A stretch of DNA of 64,000 bases from Chryseobacterium arachidis (GTDB lineage Bacteria > Bacteroidota > Bacteroidia > Flavobacteriales > Weeksellaceae), in contig NZ_FQUT01000010.1 in the NCBI RefSeq assembly GCF_900129245.1, positions 119,576-183,575 of the forward strand. Reading direction: 5' to 3'. Positions 60,567-64,000 of the stretch are shown piece after piece (within the stretch, counting starts at the first letter, position 1; each line of letters begins with the position of its first letter). Both the position numbers and the translations under genes were made by a program. Below the pieces are notes generated by a model that was given only the letters and a program-made list of their open reading frames with translations, was not told the DNA's origin and made no database searches.

Positions 60567-61523
60567 TTATTTATTTTTAAGCTCTTTCAGCGTTTTATCT
60601 ATGCCTCCGCCAAAAATATAGGAATACTTAAGAGCATAAATGGAACCATTGGGGGAATTTTCATCTCCGGCAGCATTACTGATATAGCTTAGACCTATTT
60701 TATGATGTACAGTCGGCGAATAATTCATTGATCCGCCAAGTCCAAGTACGGTTTGAGCGTCATCTTGCGCGATACTGTTTTTGCTGGTTTCTCCACCCGT
60801 TCTTGCCGCCGCATCAAACGAAACCCAGATTTTATCATTGATGTTGTAAACATTGTGAAGCGTTAAGCTATAAAACGGTTTTTGGGTGACAGATGAAGCC
60901 GGCTGTCCCAACACAGTGGAGGGTAATTTCTTATTTGTTGTAAAGAATTTTGCTGCTGCATACACTTCAATATCAAATTTGTTGACCGGAATGGTAAGAG
61001 CCAATTCAGGTTTAAATTGCCAACGGTTTCCCGATGGATTCAGCAGTTTTTCGCTGGAAAATCTTCCTGTTGGTGCAGTTGTTGCAAAAGACCAGGCGAA
61101 CACCGTTTCGCGAGGAGTCTGCAGATATTCTCCAAACGATAAAGGCTTTCCACCAACGATATTACTGCCGACAACAAAAATCATATCTCCAAGCCCGGAA
61201 CTGTTTGCTTTAGTACCAAAAAAATCTGCATTGATATCTACATAAGGAAGTACAACCTGAACCCCGGCAGTTTTATTAAAGACCTTAAAAAATGTTGCAT
61301 ATCTAAGGTACATAATGGTAGCAGAAATGTCGATATCTTTACTGGGAAGTGTAATATCTCCGTCGATTGTTGAATTGGTTGATTGCTGCCCGATCGAAAA
61401 CTGCAGCATATTCATCCCTAAAGGGTAGTTTTGATAGGTCTTGGCTTCTGTAGCCTGTTGAGAAAAGATGTCATTCGAAAAAACCAGAGAAAAAACCGAC
61501 ACTAAAATTCTTATAATTTTCAT
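60567..61523 (-). CDS. Outer-membrane channel-like protein (phenol-degradation MetA/SphA type)
   Basis: A 318-residue protein with a signal peptide (about 1-21, FSNDIFSQ). Strands of a beta-barrel follow (TIMYLRYATFFKVFNKTAGVQVVLPYVDI, SGLGDMIFVVGSNIVGG, ETVFAWSFATTAPTGRFSSEKLLNPSGNRWQFKPEL, IGLSYISNAAGDENSPNGSIYALKYSYIFG). This is the MetA-pathway-of-phenol-degradation (PF13557) pattern, an outer-membrane family tied to uptake of hydrophobic compounds. It is the first gene of the alkylsulfatase operon and probably admits alkyl substrates. Its upstream region carries a triple-motif operator candidate. Confidence 0.85.
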   Translation of the reverse strand: MKIIRILVSVFSLVFSNDIFSQQATEAKTYQNYPLGMNMLQFSIGQQSTNSTIDGDITLPSKDIDISATIMYLRYATFFKVFNKTAGVQVVLPYVDINADFFGTKANSSGLGDMIFVVGSNIVGGKPLSFGEYLQTPRETVFAWSFATTAPTGRFSSEKLLNPSGNRWQFKPELALTIPVNKFDIEVYAAAKFFTTNKKLPSTVLGQPASSVTQKPFYSLTLHNVYNINDKIWVSFDAAARTGGETSKNSIAQDDAQTVLGLGGSMNYSPTVHHKIGLSYISNAAGDENSPNGSIYALKYSYIFGGGIDKTLKELKNK

Positions 61524-61555
61524 AATTCATGTATAGTTTTTATGTTATTCATAAA

Positions 61556-61607
61556 GTTAATGAAAGTTTTACATATATAACCGTTAAGTGAAATAAATTT
61601 CATTAAC
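61556..61607 (-). promoter_or_regulatory. Triple GTTAATGAAA operator candidate upstream of the alkylsulfatase operon
   Basis: GTTAATGAAA occurs at 61556-61565. GTTAAgTGAAAT (one inserted base) lies at 61583-61594, and its inverted copy ATTTCATTAAC at 61597-61607 forms an almost perfect inverted repeat with the second. All are within 33-85 bp of the channel-protein start (61523). The pattern fits a regulator binding site; no matching regulator is known. Confidence 0.5.
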
Positions 61608-61898
61608 AATAAAAACAAGTTGTAATAGAAAATATTTAAACAAGTATTTAATAAATATCCATGATAAAAGCACACTATACGTTCAGTGCCTTGAATATTG
61701 TTTTCGTTATAAAACCATCGTCCGGCCGATGGGAAGCAGAGTGAGAGATATTGGTGATATATAGAGCAGTATAGATACCTAAGGGAAATCTTTTTGATAT
61801 TAAAATCCTCGGTTAGGCTTCAATTAGTCTTGATTGGGATACATCCATTGCTGTTATAATGTGCAACTTTGCTACATAACTTTTAAAACATTAAAATT
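61608..61898. other. Noncoding spacer between the channel-protein and SDR genes
   Basis: The rest of the 375-bp gap between 61523 and 61899. A small GC-rich hairpin, CCATCG-TCCGGC-CGATGG, lies at 61715-61732 without a U-run. CAACTTTG near 61864 is a poor -7 match, and TATAAT near 61855 resembles a classical -10, but no promoter is convincing. No coding frame is visible. Confidence 0.5.
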
Positions 61899-62672
61899 AT
61901 GCAAAACAATGAAAATAAAGTAGCACTGGTGTCGGGGGCAAATACCGGTGTGGGATTTCAAATTGCTAAAGCTCTTGTAGAGAATGGCTATATAGTATAT
62001 TTAGGTTCTCGTGACCTTAAGAAAGGCGAAGCAGCTACGGAAAAGCTGGGTGGATCTGCAAAAGCAATTCAACTTGATATTACAAATTCTGATTCTATCA
62101 ACTCAGCCGTAAAAATTGTAGAAAAAGAACACGGCTATTTGACTTTACTAGTGAATAATGCAGCGATTTCTCATGCTGGCCTATCAGGACGTACGATGGA
62201 GGAAGTTTTGGGTGCGCAACGCGCAAGTATTGCCCCGCTCAGTGAGCTTAAAGCCGTATGGGATACGAATGTGTTTGGGACATTAGCCCTTACACAGGCA
62301 TTTTTACCTCTGCTGCATAAATCGGATAATTCAAGAATAGTAACCGTTTCCAGTGCTTTAGGATCTCTTGGTAATAATTCCAATCCAGAAAACCCTTACC
62401 GTTCGAATTTTGATGCGGTATATGGCGCTTCGAAAACGGCACTCAACGGAATATTCCTTTCGTTGGCAATAGAATTGGAGGATACCCCTATCAAAGTTCA
62501 TTTGGTGAGTCCGGGATTTACAGCTACGGCCCTCAATAATTTTCAGGGAACGGACTCTGTGGAGGAAGGTTCAAAGGAACCGATAAGGGTTGCTTTGGCT
62601 GAAAATCTTCCCAACGGAAGTTTTACAGGTCCTGCCAATTTCAGTGGGAAGGACAATGTTCTTCCGTGGTAG
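61899..62672 (+). CDS. Short-chain dehydrogenase/reductase
   Basis: A 257-residue SDR with the nucleotide-binding SGANTGVGF (12-20), NNAA (86-89), the active-site serine S151 or S152 in VTVSSALG, and the catalytic Y175 and K179 in YGASK. It has the carbonyl-reductase-like length and the FNEV-free C-terminus SPGFTATALNNFQGT. It reduces an unknown carbonyl with NAD(P)H. An AraC regulator follows on the same strand after a terminator. Confidence 0.93.
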   Translation: MQNNENKVALVSGANTGVGFQIAKALVENGYIVYLGSRDLKKGEAATEKLGGSAKAIQLDITNSDSINSAVKIVEKEHGYLTLLVNNAAISHAGLSGRTMEEVLGAQRASIAPLSELKAVWDTNVFGTLALTQAFLPLLHKSDNSRIVTVSSALGSLGNNSNPENPYRSNFDAVYGASKTALNGIFLSLAIELEDTPIKVHLVSPGFTATALNNFQGTDSVEEGSKEPIRVALAENLPNGSFTGPANFSGKDNVLPW

Positions 62673-62680
62673 TTTTAACA

Positions 62681-62709
62681 AAAACCTATGATCTTTGGTC
62701 ATAGGTTTT
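62681..62709 (+). terminator. Terminator of the SDR gene
   Basis: AAAACCTATGA (62681-62691) pairs with TCATAGGTTTT (62699-62709), 7-nt loop, followed by TTA. A clear 11-bp stem. Confidence 0.85.
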
Positions 62710-62724
62710 TTATAGATTTATAGT

Positions 62725-63645
62725 ATGAAATCCAAAAAAGATAAACTGGTACGCTTCATCTCGATCTCCGAAAGCCATCAGGCTTTCGGACTACCCGCAC
62801 CGCAGCATCCGTTGATCAGTCTTATTCATTTTAACAAGGATAATCCTTTTAACACAGCAATGGCTCCGATCTATGATATCCTGAGCTTCTATAAGATTAC
62901 TTTTATTACCAGAAATAAAGGCAGACTGAAATACGGCCGAAATTACTATGACTACGATGAAGGCAGCATGCTGTTTCTGGCACCTGACCAGCTAGTGGGA
63001 AGTACTGATTATAATAGTGAGACCTATTGTTATATTTTACTCATACACCCTGATTTCCTGCTGGGTCATCCCATCATACGGAAAATAAAACAATACGGCT
63101 ACTTTTCCTATACATCCAATGAAGCCCTGCATTTATCAGAAACTGAAAGGGAAATCATCCTTTCTGTTTATCGAATCATGCAACAAGAACTGAACAGCCG
63201 CGTTAATGAATTCAGCCAGGAGGTCATGCTTGCCCAGATTGAGCTGCTGCTTAGTTATGTGAATAGATTCTATAAAAGGCAGTTTATTACCAGAAAGGTG
63301 GTTAACAACGATATACTCCAGAGAACAGAAAGCATTCTCGAAAATTATCTTAAAAATGAGTTATCCATTCAGCAGGGTCTTCCAACCGTACAGTATGTTG
63401 CTGATCAGTTGAATATCTCTCCCGGTTATTTGAGCGATACATTACGTTCGCTGATCGGGCAGAATGCCAAGCAGTATATACGGAGTAAAATCATCGAAAA
63501 AGCGAAAGAGCGATTGACCAATACTAATTTAACAGTGGCTGAGATTGCCTATGAGTTAGGTTTTGAGCATCCGCAATCTTTCAGCAAGATGTTCAGGGCT
63601 AGAACCGGACTCTCGCCTTTGGAATTTCGTAATTCATTTGATTAA
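62725..63645 (+). CDS. AraC family transcriptional regulator
   Basis: A 306-residue protein. The N-terminal half (about 35-135) looks like an AraC cupin sensor domain (FYKITFITRNKGRLKYGRNYYDYDEGSMLFLAPDQ). The C-terminal part (about 205-303) has the double helix-turn-helix: TVQYVADQLNISPGYLSDTL and TVAEIAYELGFEHPQSFSKMFRARTGLSPLEFR. It follows the SDR gene with its own start after a terminator. It probably controls the SDR gene, and possibly the alkylsulfatase operon upstream of it. The ligand is unknown. Confidence 0.93.
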   Translation: MKSKKDKLVRFISISESHQAFGLPAPQHPLISLIHFNKDNPFNTAMAPIYDILSFYKITFITRNKGRLKYGRNYYDYDEGSMLFLAPDQLVGSTDYNSETYCYILLIHPDFLLGHPIIRKIKQYGYFSYTSNEALHLSETEREIILSVYRIMQQELNSRVNEFSQEVMLAQIELLLSYVNRFYKRQFITRKVVNNDILQRTESILENYLKNELSIQQGLPTVQYVADQLNISPGYLSDTLRSLIGQNAKQYIRSKIIEKAKERLTNTNLTVAEIAYELGFEHPQSFSKMFRARTGLSPLEFRNSFD

Positions 63646-63649
63646 CAAA

Positions 63650-63682
63650 AAGAGGTTGCCTCATTTTTTGAGACAGCCTCTT
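63650..63682 (+). terminator. Hairpin after the AraC gene
   Basis: AAGAGGTTGCCTCA (63650-63663) pairs with TGAGACAGCCTCTT (63669-63682), with one G-U and one mismatch, 5-nt T loop. It is a strong stem but has no U-run, so it may be a mutated terminator. Confidence 0.5.
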
Positions 63683-63808
63683 GTTAATAGTTTTGCGAAC
63701 CTTCCTTTCTGAAATAATTTTACACCATCATTCTTCATTCTACTTCATTGGAAAGAAGGTATTCTGCTATATTTACATTTATGTTCAAAAAAATACACTA
63801 ATTGACAT

Positions 63809-64000
63809 CTACTGTTCGTACTCTATAACAATCTGATTATAAGGGCCGGACCATCCGGGATTAGCACACGTAATATCATTCCAGCCTCTTTTATTCTCAC
63901 TCGTCCCGTCACCCGCATTTATGATATGTACACAACCTTCGTTTCCTCCGGTATTATTAGGCTCACCTGAACGGAAATAGTCTTCCGTACTGGAATTGTT
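63809..64000 (-). CDS. C-terminal end of a C-type lectin-like domain protein (partial)
   Basis: The frame is open from the window edge to a TAG at 63809-63811 (63 residues). It shows RSGEPNNTGGNEGCVHI, then WNDITC and IVIEYE: the long-loop and C-terminal half of a C-type lectin-like domain. The EPN motif (calcium-dependent mannose/glucose-type sugars in animals) and WND (calcium site) are both intact, and two cysteines (EGCVH, DITC) are placed for the domain disulfide. The protein's start and other domains are outside the window. It may be a surface adhesin or glycan-binding protein. Confidence 0.8.
   Translation of the reverse strand, partial: NNSSTEDYFRSGEPNNTGGNEGCVHIINAGDGTSENKRGWNDITCANPGWSGPYNQIVIEYEQ

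Noticed and set aside
1..64000. CRISPR array, prophage or complete insertion sequence
   Set aside because: No regular spacer-repeat pattern, no phage structural genes and no intact transposase were seen; the only repeats are the 21-bp array and hairpin elements, and the only recombinase is a remnant.

Overview
The window looks like chromosomal DNA of a Chryseobacterium-like member of the Flavobacteriia (Bacteroidota). The evidence is low GC, AT-rich spacers, a SusC/SusD pair, a GLPGLI-family protein, WG repeats, many Bacteroidota-type exported proteins and lipoproteins, and promoters of the TTTG-N19/20-TAnnTTTG type. Most genes lie on the minus strand. There is no prophage, intact insertion sequence, CRISPR array or rRNA. 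One tRNA-Arg is present, flanked by the wreck of a serine recombinase.

Layout. 1-1264: an ECF sigma factor and its overlapping membrane-anchored HEAT-type partner (cut by the window edge). 1400-8668: a GLPGLI exported protein, purL, a WG-repeat protein and purB. 8669-9157: a spacer with a dispersed hairpin element. 9158-11276: an AraC regulator and an iron-containing alcohol dehydrogenase. 11516-12394: a small exported protein and a 21-bp tandem repeat. 12395-21667: a polysaccharide utilisation locus read on the minus strand: SusC, SusD, a PF10091/GH144-type glucanase, a serine esterase and a GH3 beta-glucosidase. The enzyme set fits beta-1,2-glucan use. 22103-32865: housekeeping and accessory genes (DUF4197, DUF493, ArsC-like, deoxynucleoside kinase, two tandem glutaminyl cyclases, VOC and SRPBCC proteins, Na+/H+ antiporter, bestrophin, DUF2490). 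33229-36360: a chain of small stress or unknown proteins (NTF2-like, DoxX-like, two VOC, DUF1569). 36430-38082: a SWIM zinc-finger gene broken by an in-frame stop. 38150-50671: ecotin followed by two tandem giant alpha-2-macroglobulin-like proteins, a candidate protease-inhibitor cluster. 50690-54047: a UbiA-like membrane protein, recF, two cysteine-rich exported paralogues and a DUF721 protein in one tight operon. 54025-57803: a Gcr-type membrane protein, mtgA and a metal-chelate ABC substrate-binding lipoprotein. 57864-58527: tRNA-Arg plus recombinase remnant. 58554-61523: an alkylsulfatase and an outer-membrane channel-like protein. 61899-63645: an SDR oxidoreductase and a second AraC regulator. 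63809-64000: the end of a C-type lectin-like protein.

The most interesting points are these. The two macroglobulin paralogues differ sharply at the bait-region position, where one carries thrombospondin type-3 calcium repeats. Both lack the thioester motif, and they sit beside ecotin. Three intergenic hairpin elements share flanks but have different, self-complementary arms. The glucan locus has a SusC without the usual N-terminal extension, a palindrome in its leader and an attenuator between susD and the enzyme genes. The alkylsulfatase operon is preceded by a triple-motif operator candidate. A nonsense codon has severed the SWIM finger.
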